Source: Pisolithus tinctorius (taxonomy: Eukaryota > Basidiomycota > Agaricomycetes > Boletales > Pisolithaceae). From it: a stretch of DNA of 64,000 nt. Below the pieces are notes generated by a model. That model searched no databases and was not told the DNA's origin. It was given only the letters and a program-made list of their open reading frames with translations. The stretch spans positions 248,001-312,000 of the forward strand of contig JANFAH010000006.1 of assembly GCA_024663395.1 (NCBI GenBank), written 5' to 3'. The position numbers and the translations under genes were made by a program. This document shows positions 32,806 through 44,262 of this stretch, in pieces (positions within the stretch are counted from its first letter, which is position 1; the number at the start of each line of letters is the position of its first letter).

Positions 32806-33570
32806 TAGGAGGTCCAACCTTTCCTGCTGAGTTCATCATCACCCAGCACAGCCAGCAGCTTCTACATGAGTTGGTGGACTTTGTTGACAATGTATCCTGG
32901 TTCAAGGTTGCTAGGCTTGCAGTGCTCAATGTGGAAGATCTGAACAGCATTGTGAATGATAGTTTACAACTTGACAGGCATGTAGTGGGGAGTAATCAAT
33001 ACCAATCTGCAGAACTCCAGCATGGAAGCCACCCTTCTTGCCTGTACCATCAACACAGTACTTGTGCTTGAACTCCCTGCACAATGAGGTAATGTCCAAT
33101 GGTGGAAGCTGAATGGTATACACTTTCCTTCCACTCTGCTGCCCAACACAGACAGACATCTGTGAGACATTGATATATGAACATTTTGATCCTGCAGTAA
33201 CCATCTGCTTGACATTGTTGTCCTCCTTCAAGTGCTCCTGCACATATCAACCAGAATGGTCACAATCAAGGTTAAATTCACACTCAACCATACTTTTGAA
33301 GGATTCTAGGATAGTCATGCTAGCCATGGCCTTCAAGTGGTTGTGATATGCATCATCAATAATCTCCTGGATCCTCTGCTTCCTTTCTGCAATTTTCTTT
33401 GGTGATGAAGCTTGTCACTTTCAGTCCAGCAATAGATCACCATTGCTGATACTGAAACCATTATGGAAAAGTCAGTAGTTGATGACCATTTGTATACCAG
33501 TGAAGACCTGACACATGACAGGACCCTTCTTGCAGAAGACAATATATATCAGACTGCCCTGGGTCACACC
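32806..33570 (-). pseudogene. RPB1: RNA polymerase II largest subunit (RPB1) fragment, block B
   Basis: Reading down the minus strand: VGVTQGSLIYIVF, FTGIQMVINY then a stop where Trp is expected, [67 protein letters not shown]. The sequence then jumps to [52 protein letters not shown] and VLGDDELSRKG. These match conserved blocks of RPB1 around the funnel and bridge-helix side and a later clamp-proximal block. RPB1 is the catalytic subunit transcribing mRNA genes. In-frame stops, frame changes and a deletion between blocks make it non-functional. Recognition is from memory of RPB1 motifs, not a search. Confidence 0.8.
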
Positions 33571-33945
33571 AACCATCTCTTTGTACATGAACTGGATGAG
33601 GTCACCCAATGGATCATGCACCACACTGCCATAGTAGACCATGACATCCTCCAGCACCTTGATGAGACATCATTGGATATAGCTTGTCTCCACCATTGAC
33701 AACAGTATCAATGAGAGCTTCTTGACCAACCATGGCATGGAAACAGAACTCCTGCAGGGTCAGCCCACACAGGTATGGTTCTCCATCAATCCACTCACCT
33801 CTGAACTGAAGTCATCCTTGGTAAAGTGAGGTACCATCCAATGGTGGAAGCTAAATGGTATACACTTTCCTCCTACAACTCTGCCACCTGACACAGGTGG
33901 ATATCTGTCAGACATTGATATATGAACCTTTGGGTTCTGCAGTGA
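33571..33945 (-). pseudogene. RPB1: RPB1 fragment, block A (out of order)
   Basis: Minus strand pieces: GSYINV..QIS, then [34 protein letters not shown], then LEDVMVYYGSVVHDPLGDLI and QFMYKE. In an intact RPB1 these residues follow SYINISQM and lie downstream of block B's first part, yet here they precede it on the same strand. The SYIN-RKCIPF-HHW stretch is present in both blocks, so the locus holds a duplicated and permuted piece of the gene. Several stops; CpG-poor. Confidence 0.75.
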
Positions 33946-34727
33946 CCATTCACAAGCAAGGTCAAGTCAGTTTATGCTCAATTGTAAAGTTACAAAATCA
34001 TGTCTTGCCTACTAAACCTAGTGCATGTTTTGATTTGTGTGCATCACCAAGTTTTCAATCATAGGGAATGAGTAGGCACACTGCACAGTCCCCAGACATA
34101 GCATGCAGTGGGGGAGAAATGAAATGTGGACAACAGCTTTTAAGAAATTGGTAAAGCCAGGAGTTGAGAACAGGATGGCTTCATCATCAACCTTTGCTTC
34201 TGAATGAGCCTTCAACTCCAAAGCATCCTGAGAACAAGTGAATTTCAAGGTCAGTAATAGGGGGGAACTGCTCAGTGCCCATCTCAGCCAGGTAGCCAAG
34301 CTGAAGACATGTGCATCATGTTCATCACTGTGAGACTGCACTAGTACTGGCAAAGAGGACAGCACAAACAAGGGATGTAGTCATGCACATCAGCCCCTCT
34401 ACAAATCATGAATCATCAGACACCTCCCAAAAAAACAATGGGCAGGTCAGACCATGCCACAGATATATTGAAACCTATAGGCTACCTCAGTAGGTGTGAA
34501 ACTACTGAGGGAATAGTGAAGGGAATGTATCACTATGTATGCCTCTAAGGTGATTATGTAAGCATGGCTGAAGCGCACCCAAGTCACCACCACACTGGCA
34601 CTTTATAATCTCCAACAAGATAGGTGTCACCAGTCCAGCAAAAACACACAGGACAAACCAAATTTCAGACTGGACTTTGAGGCATCCAGCAACACATTAT
34701 GTAAGGCAACACACTGTAAGATTAAAC
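33946..34727. other. Unassigned region
   Basis: Minus-strand frame 34018-34371 (SEAKVDDEAILFSTPGFTNF) could be an exon but has no motif I recognise. No RNA gene or LTR boundary seen. Confidence 0.3.
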
Positions 34728-35025
34728 AGTCTTCAACTCTGTATCTACAGCATTAATGAATGGGAAGTATGAGGGTAGGAAGGGTATCATTGGCAAACAC
34801 TGGGCCATGTATAGGATTAGTGGGGATGAAGTCTTCGACTCTGTATCTACAGTGTTAATGAATGGGAAGTACGAGGGTAGGAAGGGTATCATTGGCAAAT
34901 GCTGGGCCATGTATAGAGTCAGTGGGGATGAAGTCTTCGACTCTGTATCTACAGTGTTAACAAATGGAAAGTATGAGGGTAGGAAGGGTATCATTGGTGA
35001 GCAACTGGGTCATGCATAGAATCAG
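34728..35025 (+). repeat. 102-bp tandem repeat, three copies, open reading frame
   Basis: Units begin near 34732, 34834 and 34936. Each encodes NGKYEGRKGIIGKHWAMYRI followed by SGDEVFDSVSTVL (34 residues per 102 bp). The frame 34756-35019 stays open through all copies. A fourth, diverged unit may lie around 35105-35170 (ACTAATGAATGGGGAGG). Whether it is an exon of a host gene is unknown. Confidence 0.75.
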
Positions 35026-35349
35026 TGGGGATGAGATGGTAATTGAAATGCATATGACATACCTCCACAGCAACAGCCATGTGGGGTGGTGCTCGCTGAA
35101 AGGTAAGGATCGGTGTCTATAGTACTAATGAATGGGGAGGGGGGTATCATCAACAAGCACTGGGTTATGCATGTAATCAGTGAAGATGGGGGTATGTAAC
35201 ATAGGTGTACATAACGTACCTCAGTAGCAGATATAACGATTATGGGGGTAGCCATCTTCATCATCAGATGGATAGTGGTGTCTCTTGCGTGGGGGGCTCT
35301 GATAAACATACTCAACCACACTGCATTGGGTCAGTATAATGCATTCAGG
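35026..35349. other. Unassigned spacer
   Basis: Contains a diverged relative of the 102-bp repeat near 35105-35200. No other feature seen. Confidence 0.3.
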
Positions 35350-38300
35350 TCAGACTAACAGCATACCTGCAGTGGGACCTTCCCTGTGATGGGCCTGCAT
35401 CATTCTCGCTTCTGTCTTCTGGATATTCTTGACGATGCTTCTGTAATTGGTGGTGGGGGCAGCGGTGGGAGTGCAGGGTTGGAGAGCGGCTGTGGGAGGC
35501 ACCATGTTGTAGATGACATGCTACCAGAGCAGGATCATGTGTAGCTTGTGGAGGAGATGAGCAAGGTGAGTTGTCAGGTGGTGATGAGGGAGGAAGAGGT
35601 GAATACTTGGATGCTGGAGGGGGTCAACAAGCATTGCAGGTGTTTGGTGCTGCACAGCCTCGTGTGCATGGGTGGGGTTGTGCTTCAGCTGGGGGTGGGG
35701 GGAGACAAGGGGCTGCCTCCTGGTCAGGGCCCTTTCAGTGCATTGTTGGGGGGAGCACTTTGACAAATGCTTGCGAGTCAGAAACGAGGCGAAGGGAGTG
35801 ATGAAGCATATTCACTACTAATGGAATGTCAAAGGCTTTCAGGTCAGCTTTGCACAACAGCTGAAGCTGGTCTGAATAATTCACATTAGTCAGGCCAGCA
35901 TAATTGTGCAAGATCAGTCATACTCACCAGCTGTCCAATGCTTGAGATAAAATGATGAAGCAGGTACTGGCACAAAGTGGTCTTCTTCCTCCTCTGCTGG
36001 AGCCTCCAAATTGTAATCTTGTTCCATCTGCTCTTTCAAAAGTGGAACAGTGAGAGCATGGAGCTCATCGGTGTTGAGGCGCTTCACATTGAAATCAGGA
36101 CCAACCGCTGGAACTCCAGCTGGCCAATCAACAATGGTCTGCTTGTGGACAAAGAGCAGGTCTAGCAGCACCTTCCATGGAACGTTCTTCTGCCCACACT
36201 TGATCTTGGCTTCATCTGTGGGGCTTCAGCTAGTAGATCAGATAGAGATAGTTGTAGTGACTTACGGAACTTCTGCAAGATCATCAGGGGTAGGATATGC
36301 CAATTTCGATTGCGTCTGACTTCCTGGGATTGTAATGCAAGAGCTCGGTCCTGTGACTTTTGTGATAACAGGGCAAAGTTGGGTAGTGGGACAGAAGCAG
36401 CAGAGTCAAGGATCTTATATCTAGAGTAAATTGTCAGTGTAAACCCAACCTGCAATGATTGTACTCACTTGATAATCGTAGAGAGAAAATCCAATAATTT
36501 CACAACATCTGTCTGCCTCTTGCTTGCAAGTTGCATGCAGAGTGAAGAGCCAGCAAAAACACCTTGAGCTTGGCACGCAGCTTCGTCATTTCCACTATAA
36601 ATGACACATCCAAAAACATGGATGCCCTCCACATTACTCAATGTTTGCGCCTGCATGAAGATATAATTATACCATGGATCAGAAAAAAAAAACAGGGGGG
36701 GGAAAGGGGAACATCATGAACTGATTGTGTGAAGGAATCCCTGCATGTCATTACCCAGCCGACCATCACCTTTGAACCCATGTCCTTGGTACTGTTGATA
36801 CTCTCATTCCAGAACTTCCAAATTTTTGCCCACAGCTCAGGATGTTCTCCCTCATCTTTATGACTCTCATAATGTTTCATCTGGTGGCTGTAGTAATCAT
36901 TCATGGATTCTATGACCAAGTCAGGATCGAGGAGGGAAACAAACACAAAGGTACTCACCATCAGACAATTTAAGGTTGGTACTCGCATACCAAGCCTGAT
37001 GTATGTTCCAAACTGATTCAGCCCAGGTAGCTTTAGTAGTGAGCCCAGCGGCAGCCATAATTGACACAAGTGTTTTTCCATATTCATCAGCAATGGCTTG
37101 GGCCTCTTGAGTGGTGTGCGCACCAAGTGCCTGTGCCTTCTGTAAGGCATTGATGGGGAGCCTACCACACCTTAAAGTTGGGGGCCCATTCTCTGCAGCA
37201 AGCCCATCCTCATCGGATTCAGAGCATCTACCAACCTTGGGCAGAATATGAGTGGATTTCCCTTTGCACTTTCTAAATTCACCAGTATCTTCAGTGTCCA
37301 CAGTACCTTCAGTGTCCACAGTATCTTCAGAAGAAGGAAAGTCAAGAGGAGGGGTGGACGGATGAGTGTCAAGGTCATAATTCCCAGCTTGAATTTCTCT
37401 TGCTGTCTGCTGATGTTTAAGGTTGTACCTCACAGTGGTGGACCAGTCACTGTCACTATGTTTGTTGTCACTGTTGTCTGTTTGGAGTATAAGTGCTATG
37501 TAAATAAAAGTAGTGCCATTAAATACAATACCTGAGGGTTGGTGGTCGACATTGCTTGCATGGTAAACTTCTCCGAAGTCAGCAGGGTCTTCACTATGCA
37601 TAACAACTGCCACTGCTTGCCCATTGTCTTCACTCTCCATGGACTGGTTGTTGTAGGAGACCTTCTGAGGGGTACAGGGTGGGTGACAAGCTGAAGGGGC
37701 ATTTGGGGGGTCAGCCTTTAAGGGGAATATGACTTCATAGGATACAAACTTACATTGTTCACGATCATCCTTGTCACTGGACATGTTCTGAAGGGCATGG
37801 GACAAATGCGCATCCGAAGGGATATTGGGGGGGACAGCTGGTAGTGATGTTGAGAAGAGGTATGGTTGCATATAGATACAAACTTACATTGTTCATGATC
37901 ATCCTCATCATTGGACACGCTGTAGGAATAGGTAAAATAGATATACCTAGAAATAGTAATAGTCAGTAATGATGGGCGAGTATAATTCTCGACCCAAAAG
38001 GGAGGTTCTCTCTGGAGAAAGAAGTGTAGTAAAAAGTAAAAATGCGAACTAGAAAAAAAAGATACTTAGCTGTGCCTGTCTAATACTCTTGCCAGTCCTC
38101 CTGGCACTTTGGGTACTCCCCAAAGTAATAAATCTAACTTCGAAAACTCACCGAAATGCGAGACTAAATCACCCTACTACTGAGGGCCTGTGACATGTAC
38201 TTGTTGTTATGGTAAACTGAACTCGCACGAACACAGCACACGTGCTTAGTCAGCGACGCGGCTGCTCGTCACCAAGTCCAGGGGTACAAACACAAAAACA

Positions 38301-38756
38301 AAGGCAAGAAACAAAACAAGTCCTTCCACCCCTAAACTCCTGACCAAGACGGAATCTCCTAGGGAACCTGAACTCGTTCCCTACAACGCTCTGGAGGCCA
38401 TGGTGCAGATGCGCATCTGAAGTGGTACTGGGGGGGACAGCTAGTGGTGACATTGAGAGGGAATATGGTCGCAAGAGAATACAAACTTACATTGTTTACG
38501 ATGATCCTCATTGTCTGAAGGAGTATTGGAGGGGACAGCTAGCAGCAACACTGAACGATCATCCTCGTCGACTATATCCTGCATAGTGATCATGCCTCCA
38601 CGGAGCTGCTTGAGGGCAGTACAGTGGTCCAATTTTGTACTGTCTTTCAGTGGAACCATCATCGAGCAAAAGGAATTGAGATACTCTTCTTTGCACTCCT
38701 TTTCTGCTAAACCTTGCGAGGGACACCGTGGACATGGCTTGTGAGTTGGATGTCAA
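35350..38756 (-). pseudogene. Multi-exon hypothetical protein of a multicopy fungal family, interrupted by an LTR
   Basis: Minus-strand exons in order: MTSNSQAMSTVSLARF (38756), an acidic exon repeated about three times (DEDDRSVLLLAVPSNTPSDN; NDEDDHEQCKFVS; SDKDDREQCKFVS), the long exon to about 36960 (ALGAHTTQEAQAIADEYGKT..), YYSHQMKHYESHKDEGEHPE, SNVEGIHVFGCVIYSGNDEA, VKRLNTDELHALTVPLLKEQ, and a final exon YRSIVKNIQKTEARMMQAHH ending at TGA 35350-35352. The pattern resembles large hypothetical families I have seen in ectomycorrhizal Boletales. No enzymatic motif; the terminal helix (KNIQKTEARM) may be coiled coil. A solo LTR (37921-38385) sits between repeated exons. Several exons remain open, but coding capacity overall is doubtful. 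Confidence 0.55.
37921..38385 (-). mobile_element. Solo LTR, 465 bp (459-bp family), TSD ACGC
   Basis: Minus strand TGTAGGGAACGAG...CTATTCCTACA, with perfect ACGC at 37917-37920 and 38386-38389. It keeps CpGs (for example CAGCCGCGTCGCTGAC and GCACGTGTG) that are TG or CA in the two LTRs of the 9.57-kb element, so it is a useful reference for the ancestral sequence. Confidence 0.9.
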
Positions 38757-40008
38757 GCTACGCTAGATCCGGCCTCCTGAAAATGAGGGTCAGTAAGCCA
38801 AAAAAAAAAGGGACCTAATGCAGCTCTAACCTCAGGACCAGTATCATGGTTTCCAGTTGGTGCTGCTGGAAGGAGGTTGAGCACGAGTGTGGAAGACAGG
38901 GTAAATTATGCATATGTACCAGGTTTGATGGCACAATGGCACTTCTTTGCACCTTGCCCAGGTTGGATTTTACTGGGTGATGTTGCAGTACCCTTGATTC
39001 TTTTTGACCTGCGAACCCCAATGGGGGGGCCAATCTTCATAGAGGGATCAGAGGGCGACATTTGTGGAGGCACAGCGAGAATCACACAGCAGACACGCAG
39101 TCACACAGTGGGGGAGTTATCCAGAAACACATAGTCACCCAGTTCTTTGCTGATTTGAATTCAAGCAAGAGTATAAAATCAAATGAAGAGCAAAAAGGAG
39201 TGGACACAGTCAGTGATTCAACGAATGACTGGGGGTAGAAAAAGAGATGAGGAGGAAAGCAAGTTAGTGCCTATTTATGTTTTTCGGCCAAAAGGTGTAT
39301 GCACCTCTTTTGAACTGGCACCAGCTTCTTCCTGGCTGACTTGTAAAACCTTATGGCCATCAAGGGAAAATGTCAAATGACACAGGGTCAATGGAATGAA
39401 TGAACAGCAATGACACAGGGTCGATGGAATGAAATTTAATAACTGAAAAAAAACATATGAACAAGATTATGAGAAAAGAAAAACTGACACACTTTGTTAG
39501 AAACTCCAGGCTGATAAGTTAGCTGGTAGAGTGCGTGTTTCAAGCTGGAGGGAAGTAATATATGTATATATATATAATGGTCACAGAGCATCTGCTGGCA
39601 CCTTAACTTACCCAGATGCAGGTACTACCAGCACCATGGCTACACAAGGGAACGATGACCAAATGATTACATGTTGATGCGAGTGAACAAACTAGTTCAG
39701 GGCATGGAAGCATATTTTTGACCCTCTGTTCAGTAAGCAACATCAGTAGACCTGATGAAGACAGATCGTAAAACATATCTATGATAGGAAGGTATGCCGA
39801 AAAGAAATGATGCAGAGACAGAGAGAAACACATACCACAGATTGTGATGCGAGATGAAGTGTTGTTACCAGTGTAGTTCGAGGAATGGTCACATTGAAGG
39901 TTAGTTTTGGCCTCAGTGGTGAACAGCATTGCATGGTAGTTCATAGGCCAGATCTGATGAACAAGGATAATGATATGATCTACTATATAAAATATGTAGG
40001 GGAGGCAC
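38757..40008. other. Region with possible exons of a hypothetical gene
   Basis: Minus frame 38815-39033 and minus frame 39603-39944 could be exons; the latter has a plausible GTATGTG donor after SRITIC near 39835. Neither has a recognisable motif. An AT dinucleotide run lies at about 39560-39580. Bases 39969-40008 match the tandem repeat right of 49584 and form the left flank of the LTR element. Confidence 0.35.
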
Positions 40009-40467
40009 TGTAGGGAACGAGTTCGAGTTCCCTAGGAGAATCTGTCTTGGTCAGGAGTTTAGGGGTGGAAGGACTTGTTTTGTTTCTTGCTTTTGTTTTT
40101 GTGTTTGTACCCCTGGACTTGGTGGCGAGCAGCCGCATTGCTGACTAAGCATGTGTGCTGTGTTCGTGCGAGTTCAGTTTACCAAAAAACCAATCCATGT
40201 CACAGGCCCTCAGAGTAGGGTGATTTTGTCTTGCATTTCGGTGAGTTTTCGAAGTTAGAATTATTACTTTGGGGAGTACCCAAAGGGCCAGGAGGACTGG
40301 CAAGAATTATAGGACAGACACAGCTAAGTATTCCTTTCTAGTTCGCATTTTTACATTTTTACTACACTTCCTTTCTCCAGCAAGAACCTCCCTCTTGGGT
40401 TGAGCACTATACTCGCCCATTACTGATATTTACTATTACTAGGTTTATCTTTTTACCTATTCCTACA
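40009..40467 (+). repeat. 5' LTR of the 9.57-kb element (459 bp)
   Basis: Identical by eye to the 3' LTR except at sites explained by CpG transitions (for example GTTCGAG/GTTTGAG, AGCCGCATTG/AGCTGTGTTG, TTCGAAG/TTCAAAG). Ends TTACCTATTCCTACA. Confidence 0.95.
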
Positions 40468-40469
40468 TC

Positions 40470-40488
40470 TGGAGCCCACCGCAAGGGG
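40470..40488 (+). other. Primer-binding site candidate
   Basis: TGGAGCCCACCGCAAGGGG begins two bases after the 5' LTR and with TGG, complementary to a tRNA CCA end. The same motif, TGGAGCCCACTGCGAGGG, follows the 650-bp-family LTR at 52977, so the two families use the same primer. I cannot name the tRNA. Confidence 0.7.
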
Positions 40489-40556
40489 GGTTCTGTTCGT
40501 TTTGGGGAAAGAAGCCACTGCCTTATCACCACACAAAAATTTTTGCTGGATTCAGT

Positions 40557-41690
40557 TTGGACAAGCTAAGTGTTCAGGGTCTTGGTTCTAGTTACAGTCT
40601 ACACTCAGAAATTCCGGAATTTTCAGAATTATTTTTCGAGCAGCAAATGAAGAGCGAACAACTAAGTCGAAGATCCCACGAGTCGAGAAGCAAGTCCAAA
40701 GGCAAATTAATAGTCAAATTTCTGCGAAGAAGTCATGAGAATGCGCCAAGAGAACTCGAGGGAATGCCACCAAGGCACTCAAGGGATGTGCCGTGGTTCT
40801 CAGGGTGCGCATCTGACCTTTTTAGGTATTTCGAAGAGGTTCGAAGTCTTTGCAAGTGCGAGAATTGCTTTGATGACCGAGAATGGGCAAGATGGGTTTG
40901 CTGGTATGCAAGCAGCGAGGTCTCAAACTCATGGTATGAATTCGTTGAAGATCAGCTGAGTTGGCCTGAATTTGTGGTGGCCATTGCATGTTTGTATCCT
41001 GGGTCCCAGAAAATGGATCAACAGTACTCGAGGAGTGACCTTTACAGCCTCATTGACAGCCAAGCAAGAAGAGAAATTCATACAGAGGAAGAACTGATGA
41101 ACTACAGACTCTATTTTCTAGATTTAGCAACATTTCTACGGGTTTCGAAGCAACTCAAGGCTGATGAGCTCAAAGACCTCTATGTACAAGGCTTTGACAA
41201 GGAATTCCGGTGTGAAATCATTCGAAAAATGCGATGCGACGATCAACAGCAACACTCGGACGATCCATGGCCCATGCAGCAAGTAACATACACAGCAACA
41301 CGACTACTACACAAAGGATTTCGCTCGGAGCGAGCACGAACAAGCACAGGAGACTACTATGAGCCACAAAGTGACCCAGAATCGAGTTCGGACAAGCAAC
41401 ATCTATCTACAAAGTGTTTTCTGCCTACAGCTACACATGACTCGCTGATGTGCAATATACAGGGATCTACAGAGTTGTCAGGGTACATAGAATGCAGGAA
41501 AGTACCAGAATTAGTTTTGACAAGTTGCGCACAGCCACCGAGTTCACCTGAGGAGATGGCAAACAAAGGCCCAAGTACCAACTACATCAAGAAGGCTGCA
41601 GACACACTGTGTTTTGAGATAGAGGAGTCTACTTCGGGTACAAGCGATCTACTGACTGTAAAATTACAGGAAACACCAGAGCGCAAGTGA
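40557..41690 (+). CDS. Gag-like protein (377 aa) of the 9.57-kb element
   Basis: An intact frame starting 90 bases after the LTR. The N-terminus is Ser/Arg-rich (residues about 35-75). The core (PWFSGCASDLFRYFEEVRSL, CFDDREWARWVCWYAS, WPEFVVAIACLYPGSQKMDQ) has the helical layout of Ty3-type retrotransposon Gag (aspartic-rich turn, Trp-rich helix, LYPG motif). The C-terminal third is acidic and lacks a CCHC knuckle. Gag forms the particle that carries the genomic RNA. The open frame contrasts with the absence of pol and suggests fairly recent activity. ATG choice is the first in frame; upstream is only the PBS and leader. Confidence 0.75.
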   Translation: MDKLSVQGLGSSYSLHSEIPEFSELFFEQQMKSEQLSRRSHESRSKSKGKLIVKFLRRSHENAPRELEGMPPRHSRDVPWFSGCASDLFRYFEEVRSLCKCENCFDDREWARWVCWYASSEVSNSWYEFVEDQLSWPEFVVAIACLYPGSQKMDQQYSRSDLYSLIDSQARREIHTEEELMNYRLYFLDLATFLRVSKQLKADELKDLYVQGFDKEFRCEIIRKMRCDDQQQHSDDPWPMQQVTYTATRLLHKGFRSERARTSTGDYYEPQSDPESSSDKQHLSTKCFLPTATHDSLMCNIQGSTELSGYIECRKVPELVLTSCAQPPSSPEEMANKGPSTNYIKKAADTLCFEIEESTSGTSDLLTVKLQETPERK

Positions 41691-41763
41691 GTTGAGCCAG
41701 TGGAAGAGCCACCCATGACGAAGGTGCCAATTGAATTCAAGGCAAGTGAGTGCGCTCAAGGGG

Positions 41764-42506
41764 GTTTTTCGTTTCGTTCTCACTGAGTTTCTCAACTAGT
41801 TACTGATACTTTCAGCTTAAGAGGTCAAAGTCTTAAAGAAAACACTGTCAAGGTTCCCACAGTCAGCAGAGAGGTTTGGCAGTTAGCAGACAAGTCACTC
41901 ATGTCAAAGGTACCACTCGACTTCAAGACAGAAAGGCTCGAAGAACACATGAAGCCTGCAGGAGTCAAAGTTGAGGAGCTCAAGACACTTGTAGGCAGTC
42001 TCAAAGTGGAAAGGTTGGTGTGTGAGGAGATCATTGACTCACGCAGAGTGCTGCAGTGCATAAGTCATACCGAGACAAAGGTTATTGCAAGAAGGATCAA
42101 GATCGAGGAGCCATCGAGGCTTGTCACACGAAGGAAGCCACTGAAAGAGTCTTTACAGGTTGAAATGTTGAGGCACACAGCGAGGATAGATGCCTGTGCA
42201 CTCGAAATATTCCGCAGCCACAAAGTGTTGGCAATAAATGTTTTATTCGAGGATTCGTCAAGCGAATCGACACACACGCTCTATGTTGGGACTTGTGCAG
42301 AAAGTCCAGCAATGTTGACTAAGCAAAGTCACATGGCTGCTCTGTGTGTCATGGCCATGCATGCACAAGTAATACTACACACTGACGATGCTAGTGTTAT
42401 AGGCCAGCTATGCAAGATCACGGCGATTGAAGGTTATGAAGAATGGGGCGAGAAAGGTACCGTATGGAAGCTACCACGACTACAAGTGACAGCAACGAGG
42501 ACATGA
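41764..42506 (+). CDS. First intron-like cassette and 201-codon ORF2
   Basis: A GT..CTGATACTTTCAG segment (41764-41815) lies 74 bases past the gag stop. Flanking residues KVPIEFKA before it and KVPLDFKTERLEEHM after it are similar, suggesting duplication around the intron. ORF2 (41901-42506) is Lys/Glu-rich and helical at first, then contains SHKVLAINVLFEDSSSESTH. No protease motif (DSG/DTG) or zinc finger seen. It may be a spliced extension of gag. Function unknown. Confidence 0.4.
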
Positions 42507-42509
42507 GCG

Positions 42510-44262
42510 ACAACGGTGGCAAATAGTGAAATAGTGACGATGATGACAAGACCTAGCGGAGATCAACAGCCAGGGAATACAAGAGTATGTGACGAAAAGC
42601 GACTGACATCCAGGGAACTGCAGTACTAAGAACGACGACAATGACAACGCTCGGCACAGATCAAAGATTGCGTGAGGCTAGAACAGCCATTCAATGGGAA
42701 CAAGGTGCAACGAGCACTGGTACTGGGCTCGACAGCCCAAGGTTTTGTTTACATTCCATAGCATATTACTTACAATTACTTTATTCTAGGGAAAACAGCT
42801 ATACACAATGACGTACGAGCGACATCCAGACGATCAGAATGCAAGGAACGACAACAACTAAACTTACCACAGATCACAGGCCATATGAGACCAGAAGAGC
42901 CATCCGATGGAGACAGGGCGCAACGAGTGCAGATATTGAGCATTACGGCTCAAGGTTTTATTTTGATTTCATAGCGTTTTACTTACAGCTATCCTACTCT
43001 AGGAAGAGCGAGAGATACCTATGATGAAGCGCAGTCGCAGCGCGAGAATCTATGCAGGACCATGAACGGAAGACACTCGGGTGTACAGCAAAACAAGGGC
43101 AACAACTATGGTTCGATCTACAACAATGACCATCGAGGGTGCAAGAGTGAGTGCAACACAAGGTGAGAATTGCCATCCGAAGGAAACAACATGCGATGAA
43201 GACCACCAAGCTTGAACGCTCGAAGTTCTGTTTTAGTCCTATGATAGTTTACTTACACCTTCGTTATTCTAGGGAGGCCGGATGTCTACGATGGACAATG
43301 ATTGCGGTACAAGGGACGATGACAGTGACTACAGCAACAGCGAGAAGAGAAATGACGATGACTAGACATAGCGCAGATCGATGGTCAAGCAAGATCGGAT
43401 GTGCCACTCAATGGAATTGGGGCATGAGGAATGCAGATGGAGAGCCCAACAGCTCACAGGTTCGTTCAGATTTTGAAATGTTTTACTTACATCTACGCTA
43501 TTCTAGGGCTGAAAGGTACCTACGATGAAGTGCAACCATGGTGCAAGAACCTAGGATGGACTATGATCGAAGATTGCGAGGAAGTATGACAAGACGAGTG
43601 CAAGGACTACAGATCGATCTATGACAGCAACTGTCGAGGATATGACACCCAGCAAGCATGGATATGGAGCCAGGCGGCTCAAGTTTTTATTTTTGTTTCA
43701 CAGATTTTGACTTACGGACACATGATTCTAGAGTAGATGACGACTTAGAAGGAAGATCGCAGTGGGTCACAGAGTGACAAGTACGAAGATCACACGGAAG
43801 TATCGCAGGACTAGTGTGGCGACTACAGTTCAATTTACAGCAGCGATCCTCGGGAATATGGGATCTGACAAGCACAGATACTGAGCATGACGGCTCAGGT
43901 TTTAACTTTAATTTCGCAACTTTCTACTTACTGCTACATCGGTAGGCAACAGTGTCGAAGAAGGAACACATCAGCATATGGCATGGCAACCATGACAACT
44001 ACGAGATGCCCGAAGAGAGGCAATCAAGGGAACTCTATGGACTTCAGCACGAGTACTGCTATGGGTGGCAGCACAACAGTGGATTTCAGAGTTGCAACAA
44101 GACATGTGACACACGAGAAGTATCGTGACTATGCCAAGTGGGTTCGAAGGCCCAAGTTTTGTTGTTTTCTTTCAAGCATGTCACTTATGGCTACATTATT
44201 TTAGGGAACACAAATTTTCACAGAGTATCGACGAATCATCGAGCTACAACACACCAACAGTA
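42510..44262 (+). repeat. Tandem array of intron-like cassettes (units 2-8)
   Basis: Seven homologous 47-49-nt cassettes at 42742-42789, 42955-43002, 43225-43272, 43460-43506, 43683-43731, 43899-43945 and 44156-44204. Each starts GTT(T/C), is T-rich, has a (T)ACTTAC/GCTTAC-type branch site 15-20 nt before the end, and ends (T)CTAG or TAG. They alternate with 165-220-bp blocks that end in a (GA)CGGCTCA(A)G-like motif and begin GG(A/G)A..TACCTACGATGAAG. The blocks share weak coding memory (YGSIYNNDHRG, YRSIYDSNCRG, YSSIYSSDPRE) but have stops. Best explained as serial duplication of one exon-intron unit. Confidence 0.75.

Noticed and set aside
33463..33699. Plus-strand ORF antisense to the RPB1 blocks
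   Set aside because: Shadow frame; the minus strand carries the recognisable RPB1 residues.
36921..37871. 316-codon frame as a stand-alone gene
   Set aside because: It runs through introns and matches one exon plus flanks of the larger 35350-38756 gene; kept only as part of that feature.
39510..39560. tRNA-like phrase TTAGCTGGTAGAGTGCGTGT
   Set aside because: Resembles a D-arm followed by an anticodon stem, but no acceptor stem, T-arm (GGTTCGAATC-like) or closing pairs can be built around it.
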